From: Methanobacterium sp. PtaU1.Bin097
GTDB lineage: Archaea > Methanobacteriota > Methanobacteria > Methanobacteriales > Methanobacteriaceae
Reading direction: 5' to 3'
Length of the DNA: 12,922 nucleotides
Assembly (NCBI GenBank): GCA_002067325.1
Contig: MVQY01000030.1
Span: forward strand, 1-12,922
The notes under the pieces were generated by a model. The model was not told where the DNA came from. It saw only the letters and a list, made by a program, of their open reading frames with translations, and searched no databases. The translations under genes were made by a program, and so were the position numbers. This document shows positions 7,254 to 12,813 of the stretch, in pieces; position 1 is the first letter of the stretch; each line of letters begins with the position of its first letter.

Positions 7254-7571
7254 ATGCTTTGCATCGTTTATATCATAGCTATAGGGTCTGCCATGATTTT
7301 AGGACTAATATTGAAGCTTCCTCTACTTCCCGAACGACCCATGAGACAATCCTGGACCACTAGTGTCATATTTCCTACGGCAGTGCTGGCTCTGGGATTC
7401 ACTGCTATGGTATCCAAGTTAGGATACCTGACTTCTGCTAATTCAGACTATCTGATAGCATTGGCGATAGGAGTGCTTACCGCTATTTTTTCTAAGTTTA
7501 TACTGGAAAGAATTCTTCCCCGACCTTTACAGGAAGAATCTCCCGATGAATCTCAGGAGGTATCTCCATGA
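7254..7571 (+). CDS. ehaA: Energy-converting hydrogenase A subunit EhaA
   Basis: The first gene of the eha operon, encoding a small integral membrane subunit of 105 residues. Three hydrophobic helices are visible (about 1-21, 38-55, 68-85), with LPLLPERPMRQSWTTS between the first two and a charged C-terminal tail. Identification rests on order: it sits directly before recognisable ehaB-ehaM and behind a strong promoter. I chose the ATG at 7254 because GGTGTG lies at good spacing and the TATA box predicts a start near 7226-7231. The in-frame ATG at 7233 would give 112 residues and cannot be excluded. It overlaps ehaB by 4 bases (ATGA), so the two are translationally coupled. The exact role of this subunit in the membrane arm is not known. 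Confidence 0.85.
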   Translation: MLCIVYIIAIGSAMILGLILKLPLLPERPMRQSWTTSVIFPTAVLALGFTAMVSKLGYLTSANSDYLIALAIGVLTAIFSKFILERILPRPLQEESPDESQEVSP

Positions 7572-8071
7572 ATGAGGTAATTGGAATAATCATAGCGGCA
7601 GTAATCTCCTGGCTCAACTTCGTACTGATTGACACATGGATGGGTTTACCCGAAGCCCCTGGTGTAAAGGGTGCAGAAGTCATCGGCCGAAACATCAAAA
7701 AACGAGGCGGAGATCTGGCCGGCGGATTTTTCCAGGGAAACATAGTTTGTTCTCCCGATGCATCAGCAGGAACTCTACTGGCTTCTATAGGATGTTATCT
7801 AATAGGCACTCCTGAAGGAGGATTAATAGCTGCTGTCCTGGTGTTTTTCGGTAACAGACTCTGCGCTGACCCTGGATATGCTGGAACCACCGGTGCTTTG
7901 ACCATCACCATTTTGATCGCTCTTACATCATACATAGGTCTAACTCCCATCATGTTTATTGCCGGGATGATGATAGCAATACTCACCATTCAGGGATTGT
8001 ACCACCCGGCATCATCGAAGTTACTGGGTAAAATAGCTCAAAGGATGGGCAGATATACTGAAATAGAATAA
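7568..8071 (+). CDS. ehaB: Energy-converting hydrogenase A subunit EhaB
   Basis: A 167-residue integral membrane subunit of the Eha hydrogenase. Hydrophobic segments lie near 3-21, 68-95 and 108-140. Between them is a conserved-looking hydrophilic region (GLPEAPGVKGAEVIGRNIKKRGGD at about 26-49) and GNRLCADPGYAGTTGALT at 95-112. Three cysteines (61, 76, 99) are present, but they are too scattered to suggest an iron-sulfur site. AGGAGGT at 7555-7561 precedes the ATG by 6 bases, and the start overlaps the ehaA stop. Its biochemical role within Eha is unassigned; membership is inferred from gene order and from what I know of EhaB. The next gene starts 84 bases later, unusually far for this operon. 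Confidence 0.88.
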   Translation: MNEVIGIIIAAVISWLNFVLIDTWMGLPEAPGVKGAEVIGRNIKKRGGDLAGGFFQGNIVCSPDASAGTLLASIGCYLIGTPEGGLIAAVLVFFGNRLCADPGYAGTTGALTITILIALTSYIGLTPIMFIAGMMIAILTIQGLYHPASSKLLGKIAQRMGRYTEIE

Positions 8072-8123
8072 GATCCAAGAAATAATAAAGAATATATATT
8101 CATAATTGTTAAAATAGAATAAG
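8061..8123 (+). repeat. 12-bp direct repeat at the ehaB end
   Basis: AAATAGAATAAG at 8061-8072 covers the last codons and stop of ehaB; an exact second copy lies at 8112-8123. Between them is the 12-base palindrome GAATATATATTC (8090-8101). The arrangement suggests duplication of the gene end. Confidence 0.75.
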
Positions 8124-8155
8124 GCAATTTGAAGAATAGTTCTAAGGGTAAATAT

Positions 8156-8407
8156 ATGATAACAGAAATAGTAGGCATCATTGTTTTGTTTGCAGCAGTA
8201 AGGACCCTTATTGCCCAGGACAGATCAGAACGTATGCTGTATTTAAATGTAATAGGTTTTGGTATGTCCGCACTCATTGCCCTTTATATACAGACGCCAT
8301 TTGGGGCTATAATAGCCATAACTTACTTCGTGGCATCTACCTTAAGTTCCAACGCCATAGCCTACTCCATTGGAAGAGTTAAAGATGAAATTATTTTAGA
8401 TGATTAA
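8156..8407 (+). CDS. ehaC: Energy-converting hydrogenase A subunit EhaC (DUF2109)
   Basis: An 83-residue membrane subunit, third gene of the operon. Helices are visible near 3-19, 29-45 and 48-70, with a short charged loop RTLIAQDRSERM after the first and an acidic tail. I start it at the ATG at 8156, with AAGGGT at 8144-8149 as a modest ribosome site and a length that fits the small family. The frame extends to a TTG at 8129, which would add nine polar residues without support. The size and hydrophobic pattern recall the small subunits of Mrp-type antiporter modules, but this is structural resemblance only. It is flanked by unusually long gaps (84 bases before, 83 after) for an otherwise tightly packed operon. 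Confidence 0.85.
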   Translation: MITEIVGIIVLFAAVRTLIAQDRSERMLYLNVIGFGMSALIALYIQTPFGAIIAITYFVASTLSSNAIAYSIGRVKDEIILDD

Positions 8408-8408
8408 C

Positions 8409-8420
8409 TAGAATATTCTA
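8409..8420. repeat. 12-bp perfect palindrome after ehaC
   Basis: TAGAATATTCTA is a perfect palindrome starting two bases after the ehaC stop. A run of six T follows about 25 bases later (around 8444-8449). It could be a weak processing or termination point inside the operon, but the stem is short and AT-rich. Confidence 0.4.
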
Positions 8421-8490
8421 AATGCCAATTAAGAGGGGTTTGGTTTTTTAAAGTGAAGTTAACTGTATCAAGAATGAAGGTGTAAAACCA

Positions 8491-8781
8491 ATGGCACTAT
8501 TAGAGTTCATAAATATAACCTATGTTTCGGCTGCCGTCGTTATCATAGGTTCAGTAGGTATAATAGCACTTCCTAAACCAATTGACAAGGTTATAATGTT
8601 TGGATTGCTCCAGGGCGGTTTCATAGGTATGATCGCGGCTGCAAGATACCTGGATGTAGCCATGGCCGCTGCTATATTCGACCCTATCTCCACAGTAATC
8701 CTTCTAATTGGGATAACTAAACTGGATGAGATACGGAAGAAAAAACAGAAACAAGCACAGGAGGAAGGATTCCTTGTTTGA
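8491..8781 (+). CDS. ehaD: Energy-converting hydrogenase A subunit EhaD (DUF2108)
   Basis: A 96-residue membrane subunit with three helices (about 11-28, 33-51, 56-75) and a lysine-rich cytoplasmic tail. The pattern of PIDKVIMFGLLQGGFIG followed by YLDVAMAAAIFDPISTVILLIG resembles the MbhD/MrpA C-terminal type of antiporter subunit (where the motif is near VALTEAxVG), suggesting a place in the ion-translocating module; this is inference. GAAGGTG at 8476-8482 precedes the ATG by 8 bases. The gene overlaps ehaE by 8 bases, with the ehaE ribosome site lying inside the ehaD coding sequence, so the two products are probably made in step. Confidence 0.88.
   Translation: MALLEFINITYVSAAVVIIGSVGIIALPKPIDKVIMFGLLQGGFIGMIAAARYLDVAMAAAIFDPISTVILLIGITKLDEIRKKKQKQAQEEGFLV
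8759..8765 (+). promoter_or_regulatory. Ribosome-binding site that sets the ehaE TTG start
   Basis: AGGAGGA ends 8 bases before a TTG at 8774. It is the strongest Shine-Dalgarno match near the start of this frame and supports a non-ATG start over the upstream ATG at 8726, which would place 16 highly basic residues before the first helix. Confidence 0.7.
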
Positions 8782-9034
8782 TATTTACGTATGCTTTTAT
8801 ACCGGTGTATTACTGGTTATATTAGGCAGCATAGCCACAGCCATAGGTCCTGGAGTAAAAGACCCCATAGTAAGGACCCTCAACACTGAAATACCATCTG
8901 TAGGAATTTCATTAATCTTACTGACCTATAACCACACCATCGCACTTTTAACCTTCATAGCTGCAACCGTTATAATCATGATGATACTCTTGAGAGCCAT
9001 AGTGAGAATGGAAGAACTGGGGGCTGAACTATGA
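8774..9034 (+). CDS. ehaE: Energy-converting hydrogenase A subunit EhaE (DUF2107), TTG start
   Basis: An 86-residue membrane subunit with helices near 5-25 and 55-76, and a less hydrophobic segment around 41-54 carrying TEIPSVGISLILLTYNHT. The start is the TTG at 8774, backed by AGGAGGA at 8759-8765 and by a hydrophobic N-terminus immediately after. The in-frame ATG at 8726 would give 102 residues with an implausible basic leader read from within ehaD. It overlaps ehaD by 8 bases and ehaF by 4 bases (ATGA). In hydrogenases of the Mbh/Eha type this position belongs to the Mrp-like ion-translocating module, but a specific role for EhaE is not assigned. Confidence 0.87.
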   Translation: MFDIYVCFYTGVLLVILGSIATAIGPGVKDPIVRTLNTEIPSVGISLILLTYNHTIALLTFIAATVIIMMILLRAIVRMEELGAEL

Positions 9035-9510
9035 AATTGGGACGAATCTGGAATTCATTGGCCACCCCCAAGAATATACCCAAAGTTTTCTCTATAATTT
9101 TGGGACTGGTACTTTTAGCTGGCTTTATTGTACCATTAACCTATAACGATCACCAATTATACCCCAGACCAACCCCACAATTACAGATCAGTGAAAAAGA
9201 CCCCCTTGCACCATACAATCGGGGAGGGATACCACTGGAAGAGCCGGGTATAGTTAAAGCCCAGTATCCACAGTTTGCACCATCAGAAGGTATGGTTACG
9301 GGCTATTTATCCCCAATAGCCATTGGCGTAAGTAACACAACCCTATACTTCGGTACATCCATCTATTCCTCTCCAGGAGGATTAATAGATGAGATACTTT
9401 ACTACAGCAGGGGTTTCGACACAATCCTAGAGTCCAGCATCCTGATGATGGCATTCGTCATAGCCTCCTGGGTGGCGCTGCACTTCACCATGAGAAGGAG
9501 GGAGGAATAA
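9031..9510 (+). CDS. ehaF: Energy-converting hydrogenase A subunit EhaF (DUF2106)
   Basis: A 159-residue subunit with one helix near the N-terminus (about 18-36), a long polar loop (about 38-130, rich in Pro and Tyr) likely facing the cell exterior, and a second helix (about 133-152) ending in a basic anchor. RGFDT at 127-131, followed by E134 and a hydrophobic helix, closely resembles the RGFDTLGE motif of the MrpA C-terminal/MbhE subunits of Na+/H+ antiporter modules, which supports a place in the ion pathway. The start overlaps the ehaE stop (ATGA), and the GGGGG stretch at 9019-9023 is a poor ribosome site, so coupling to ehaE is likely. Confidence 0.88.
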   Translation: MKLGRIWNSLATPKNIPKVFSIILGLVLLAGFIVPLTYNDHQLYPRPTPQLQISEKDPLAPYNRGGIPLEEPGIVKAQYPQFAPSEGMVTGYLSPIAIGVSNTTLYFGTSIYSSPGGLIDEILYYSRGFDTILESSILMMAFVIASWVALHFTMRRREE

Positions 9511-9512
9511 AA

Positions 9513-10199
9513 ATGGCAGCGTCTGTACTGGTACCCACTGTTGTATCACCAGAGGTGGTTTCCCTATATATACCGGCTATATTTACCGGGTTACTGGTGG
9601 GATTGATCGGCCTTTTAGCCATATCCTATCAGAAAAATGATCTTCACGCCTTAATACTCACCGACATCGTAAGTCTGGGAATGCTTATCCTGGTAGCTGC
9701 GGTGGGAACCGACCTGGCAGAAGCGTTAATACTTCCTGGGCTGGTGGTTGAGCTGGCAGAGATCCTGGCCATCTCCGAGATCCTTATGAGCAGGGAGATG
9801 AGAAAAATGGATAAGACGGTGGAACTCATTCCACTCCCTCTGAGTTTTAATATGGAGATATTAGACACTGCACCAACATTTCTAGCCATAATACTCATAA
9901 TTTACGGAGCATTCCTCAGTGGATTTACAGGGGGAGCCATTGCCGGAGGAGGTATACTCTTCTATGTACTTTCTAAGATGACCCGGGGAGTCCCATCCAA
10001 CACATGGGAAGGTGTAGCTGGGGCTTCGGGTATTGCCTGGTGTCTCTGGATTGTCGGATTTCTGATATTCTTTGTAGCCCCCAGTTACTGGTTACTGGCA
10101 CTGTTCCTGGCTGCATTTGGAATATTCATAAAAGTCGCGTTTAAAGTGGGATTAATCGGTGTAATAGGCCGAGAAGAGTTCAAGAAGGATAAGGAGTAA
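9513..10199 (+). CDS. ehaG: Energy-converting hydrogenase A subunit EhaG (DUF2105)
   Basis: A 228-residue polytopic subunit with about six helices (near 17-37, 45-65, 70-90, 120-155, 168-190 and 191-212). The third helix carries several acidic residues (E70, E80, E83, E89) in LVVELAEILAISE, a pattern reminiscent of the buried glutamates of NuoK/MrpC-type subunits in complex I and Mrp antiporters. I infer a role in proton or sodium transfer, but correspondence to NuoK is not proven. A strong ribosome site, GGAGG at 9501-9505, lies 7 bases before the ATG, only two bases after the ehaF stop. ehaH follows after 5 bases. Confidence 0.88.
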   Translation: MAASVLVPTVVSPEVVSLYIPAIFTGLLVGLIGLLAISYQKNDLHALILTDIVSLGMLILVAAVGTDLAEALILPGLVVELAEILAISEILMSREMRKMDKTVELIPLPLSFNMEILDTAPTFLAIILIIYGAFLSGFTGGAIAGGGILFYVLSKMTRGVPSNTWEGVAGASGIAWCLWIVGFLIFFVAPSYWLLALFLAAFGIFIKVAFKVGLIGVIGREEFKKDKE

Positions 10200-10204
10200 A
10201 TTAA

Positions 10205-10888
10205 ATGGATTTAGCAACTTTAGGTGGGCAGTTTTTAGGTACCATTCCCCTGGGAGATATCGTTCTTTATCTAACCACCTTTAATCTTTTCATGTTTGGG
10301 GCTGCCCTGGTCTTCACAGCCATCATCGCTATGAGCAGAACTGAAAGTCAGGTAGAAGCTGAATTTGGAACCCTGAATGAAAGAGAAAAAAAGGTCAGTA
10401 AGGATGAGTTTAAAATCCGCAGGTTCCTGTCCATTGTATGTGGACTGGCCACTGCAGGAGCCATGATAACTGGAGATCTCTTTAACTTCACACTCTTCGT
10501 GTGTTTAATTGGTATCGTTAACATAGGTATAGTGGCGGCTGTAAAAGAGGTGGATGTTTTAGACTCGGCATTCCAATACGGTATAATAGCTATGATAGCC
10601 ACATTACCCCTGTTTGGAGGGGCAGCATCCATATTAGCCACAACAGGGACCATCAGTCTCCTGGAGCTTGTTAACATACCCACCAGCGCCTTTATGCTCT
10701 TTAGCTCCATACTCCTATTTATAGGTGTAGCAGGCGAATCCGGTGTAGCCCCGTTCTTCGCAACCAAAGCAGAGATGTTCAGAACCGCTGGGTCACCATT
10801 TTTAGTAATAATACACCTAAGCTCCTTACTGGTAATTGTAAGGACCATAGAAATACTCTTAATAATTAACAAACCTTTTGGAGTATAA
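10205..10888 (+). CDS. ehaH: Energy-converting hydrogenase A subunit EhaH, antiporter-like (NuoN/MrpD-like)
   Basis: A 227-residue subunit resembling a shortened NuoL/M/N or MrpD proton-translocating protein. Helices lie near 18-44, 73-90, 92-112, 122-148, 160-178 and 199-220, with a charged loop at 45-72. GDLFNFTLFVCLIG at 90-103 matches the DLFN...FFE region of MrpD-type subunits. P183 to P198 keeps the spacing seen between the two prolines of FPLHxWLPDAHAxAPSP. In this alignment the key glutamate is C100 and the key lysine is E178, so the canonical pair appears absent. AAGGAG at 10191-10196 precedes the ATG by 8 bases. The last codons are the first copy of a tandem repeat that separates ehaH from ehaI. 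Confidence 0.87.
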   Translation: MDLATLGGQFLGTIPLGDIVLYLTTFNLFMFGAALVFTAIIAMSRTESQVEAEFGTLNEREKKVSKDEFKIRRFLSIVCGLATAGAMITGDLFNFTLFVCLIGIVNIGIVAAVKEVDVLDSAFQYGIIAMIATLPLFGGAASILATTGTISLLELVNIPTSAFMLFSSILLFIGVAGESGVAPFFATKAEMFRTAGSPFLVIIHLSSLLVIVRTIEILLIINKPFGV

Positions 10889-10990
10889 AAAAGGTGGATA
10901 AACAGTGGAAATGGTAATAAACTGTAGATAATCATTTGGAATGATAATAAAGGTGAATAATCATTTGGAATAATAAAAGGTGAATAGATA
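10877..10990 (+). repeat. Four degenerate tandem copies of the ehaH end plus ribosome-binding site
   Basis: Copies run 10877-10904 (including the last codons and stop of ehaH), 10905-10934, 10935-10963 and 10964-10990, each 27-30 bases. They share a TTTGGA-like start, an ATAATAAA-like centre and, in all but the second, an AAGGTG Shine-Dalgarno core (10891, 10951 and 10978 regions). The last copy provides the ehaI ribosome site, AAGGTGA at 10977-10983. No complete gene lies in the gap. Confidence 0.85.
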
Positions 10991-11206
10991 ATGGATAAAT
11001 TAAAAACCGTAAGCTGGATAGTTTTCATAGTTTCAGCGGCAGCTATACTGTATGCCTTAATATTAAATCCAGCCAGTTGGATTGTTTATACAATTTCCCT
11101 GGTATTTATACCCCTATTCATTCTCTCCCTGGGACTGATATCCATGGCCCGGGGCAGGAAAGAAGATGAAGAAGACAAGATAAAGGAACCATTCATTGGT
11201 TATTGA
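10991..11206 (+). CDS. ehaI: Energy-converting hydrogenase A subunit EhaI
   Basis: A 71-residue membrane subunit with two helices (about 8-26 and 30-52) and a charged tail (ARGRKEDEEDKIKEP). It lies between ehaH and ehaJ, the expected place for EhaI; the family is too short and plain for a motif-based call, so the assignment rests on order, size and topology. AAGGTGA at 10977-10983 precedes the ATG by 7 bases. It is unusually distant from ehaH (102 bases) because of a repeat array at the junction. Its role in the complex is not known. Confidence 0.82.
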   Translation: MDKLKTVSWIVFIVSAAAILYALILNPASWIVYTISLVFIPLFILSLGLISMARGRKEDEEDKIKEPFIGY

Positions 11207-11252
11207 ATTTCGAATAAAAAAATGTAGACACATCATAACACTCAATTTAATC

Positions 11253-11257
11253 GGTGA
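11253..11257 (+). promoter_or_regulatory. Ribosome-binding site that sets the ehaJ start
   Basis: GGTGA ends 7 bases before the ATG at 11265, the same core used at ehaI and ehaL. It favours this ATG over the upstream in-frame TTG at 11196. Confidence 0.65.
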
Positions 11258-11264
11258 AAAGAAA

Positions 11265-12131
11265 ATGAATTTAATGGCAGATATCCTGTTGAACGTCACT
11301 GTAGCGTTCCTTGTGGGCAGCATCCTCTTCGGACTCCAAAGGAAGGTCATGGCCCGTATACAGATGAGGCCCGGACCACCCATAATCCAGCACATGCTAC
11401 ACACACTTAAATTTTTCATTAAGGAAACCGTATTTCCCAGGACCGCGGCCATGCCATTTTATGTGGCCATAACTGTAATACTCTGCGCAATATGGGTCGC
11501 TGCAGTAATAATAGGACCAGTAACCCACGGACCCCTGTTACTGCTTTTTGCCATATTCGCCATTCACAAGATCGTGGAACACAACGCAGGATCCTCATCA
11601 GGTTCACCCTATGGTAAACTTAGCTGTGTAAGGGCAGTATTTTCAGCAGCAGCTGAATTACCTCTATTTGCGGTTTTAATTATAGTCTTTATTCAAACCG
11701 GGACCATGGACCTGAACGGAATAATAGCATACCAAGCAGAACACGGCGCCCTGCTATTTACCCTGCCACTTACAGCTATGATGTTCATCGCACTGATAAT
11801 CTCCAAATCCTACTATTACTCGCCCTTAAACATAACTTTAGCACGGGATATTGTATCCGGCTTTGAAACAGAACACTTTGGAACGCTTCGTGGATTTATA
11901 ATGATTTCAGAAGCCATAACCTGGTACATGCTGTTATGGATATTCTTAACAGTATTCCTGGGAGCCCTGACTCCAATAGAATACTTGATAGGTATGGTGA
12001 TACTCACAGCTATAGTGGGCCTGATCAACGCCGTTACACCCATCCTAAACCCTAACCATTCCATAATGACCGAAGTGACACTGGCCTTTATAGGAATAGT
12101 CGGATCTCTACTGATGATATTCTTCCTCTAA
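11265..12131 (+). CDS. ehaJ: Energy-converting hydrogenase A subunit EhaJ (NuoH/HyfC-like)
   Basis: A 288-residue polytopic subunit of the NuoH/HyfC/EchB family, which joins the membrane arm to the hydrogenase module. RKVMARIQMRPGPP at 26-39 is the family signature after the first helix. AAAELPLF at 128-135 carries the conserved buried glutamate (E131), and RDIVSGFETEHFG at 194-206 is the conserved acidic loop that faces the peripheral arm. About seven to eight helices are visible. I start at the ATG at 11265, with GGTGA 7 bases upstream. The frame is open to a TTG at 11196, but the 23 extra residues are polar and basic, lack family resemblance and overlap ehaI. It is followed by 79 non-coding bases before ehaK. 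Confidence 0.92.
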   Translation: MNLMADILLNVTVAFLVGSILFGLQRKVMARIQMRPGPPIIQHMLHTLKFFIKETVFPRTAAMPFYVAITVILCAIWVAAVIIGPVTHGPLLLLFAIFAIHKIVEHNAGSSSGSPYGKLSCVRAVFSAAAELPLFAVLIIVFIQTGTMDLNGIIAYQAEHGALLFTLPLTAMMFIALIISKSYYYSPLNITLARDIVSGFETEHFGTLRGFIMISEAITWYMLLWIFLTVFLGALTPIEYLIGMVILTAIVGLINAVTPILNPNHSIMTEVTLAFIGIVGSLLMIFFL

Positions 12132-12147
12132 AAAAATCCTCTAAAAA
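12124..12147 (+). repeat. 11-bp direct repeat at the ehaJ end
   Basis: TCCTCTAAAAA at 12124-12134 spans the ehaJ stop and is repeated at 12137-12147 (period 13). The rest of the 79-base gap to ehaK is very A-rich; I see no gene in it. TTTATT near 12170 could be a weak TATA-like element. Confidence 0.7.
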
Positions 12148-12210
12148 GAAGTTGATAAAAAATTTATTCAAAAAAATTTAATGAAAACATACTTGTAAGG
12201 AGAACTTGAA

Positions 12211-12474
12211 ATGGAAAAAGAGCAAGAAAAGGATATGTTATTCTTAATGGTCTTAGCTGCCTTTGGAGGGGTTTTGGCCAGTGGTTTAGCCACCTATTTT
12301 CACTGGATAGGGGTATTACCGTTAACTATAGCGGTTTTCCTCATCATGGTTCTCACCGCACTTTTAACTAGAAAAAAGGCCATCCATTTCTCGGAGAAAT
12401 TAGAAACCTGGGTCATGGTAGCGACCCTTATCGCGATTATAGTATCGTTTATATATCTTTTCAGACCAGCTTAA
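12211..12474 (+). CDS. ehaK: Energy-converting hydrogenase A subunit EhaK
   Basis: An 87-residue membrane subunit with a charged start (MEKEQEKD) and three helices (about 9-28, 33-52, 66-84). A short basic loop (TRKKAIHFSEKLET) separates the second and third helices. The call is based on position between ehaJ and ehaL together with size and topology. AAGGAGA at 12197-12203 precedes the ATG by 7 bases, a strong ribosome site. ehaL starts 12 bases after the stop, and the ehaL Shine-Dalgarno site overlaps the ehaK stop. No catalytic residues are evident and its function in Eha is unassigned. Confidence 0.83.
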   Translation: MEKEQEKDMLFLMVLAAFGGVLASGLATYFHWIGVLPLTIAVFLIMVLTALLTRKKAIHFSEKLETWVMVATLIAIIVSFIYLFRPA

Positions 12475-12486
12475 GGTGAAAAACAA

Positions 12487-12813
12487 ATGGATAATCAGAT
12501 ATTCTATTTAATCTATGTACTTGCCTTTGTAATTGGGTCAATCATAGGCCTGGTACTCAGTTATAAGAAGTATACAGAACCGTTTATAAGAAAAAACATA
12601 GATATCACAGCCCTTGCAATTGCCATAATCGGCTGGTTACTGGCTTTGAATTTCGCACTCATCCCCGTAATTCCATACTACATCTCAATAACCATGGGAG
12701 TGTTCCTGATCGCCATGGTTATTGGAATGAGACCAGGCTATGGAAGATATGAAACTGTAATCGGGTTTGCAGTGGCTGGAATTATCTGGATACTGAGGAC
12801 GGTTTTATCATGA
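12487..12813 (+). CDS. ehaL: Energy-converting hydrogenase A subunit EhaL
   Basis: A 108-residue membrane subunit with four helices (about 5-26, 40-58, 62-80, 88-106). A conserved-looking loop, GMRPGYGRYET at 80-90, lies between the last two helices. From memory this family is DUF2104 in Pfam; I am only moderately sure of the number. AAGGTGA at 12473-12479, overlapping the ehaK stop, precedes the ATG by 7 bases. The stop overlaps the ehaM start (ATGA). The call relies on gene order with support from topology. It probably belongs to the membrane arm, with no role assigned. Confidence 0.83.
   Translation: MDNQIFYLIYVLAFVIGSIIGLVLSYKKYTEPFIRKNIDITALAIAIIGWLLALNFALIPVIPYYISITMGVFLIAMVIGMRPGYGRYETVIGFAVAGIIWILRTVLS

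Noticed and set aside
10348..11028. Long open frame of 226 codons on the minus strand opposite ehaH and the ehaH-ehaI gap
   Set aside because: It runs antisense to a well-supported gene in the same operon, has no ribosome site that I can see, and its protein reads as a reverse-frame product without family motifs.
11196..11264. Longer ehaJ from a TTG at 11196
   Set aside because: The extra 23 residues are polar and basic, overlap ehaI and precede a clear GGTGA site for the ATG at 11265.
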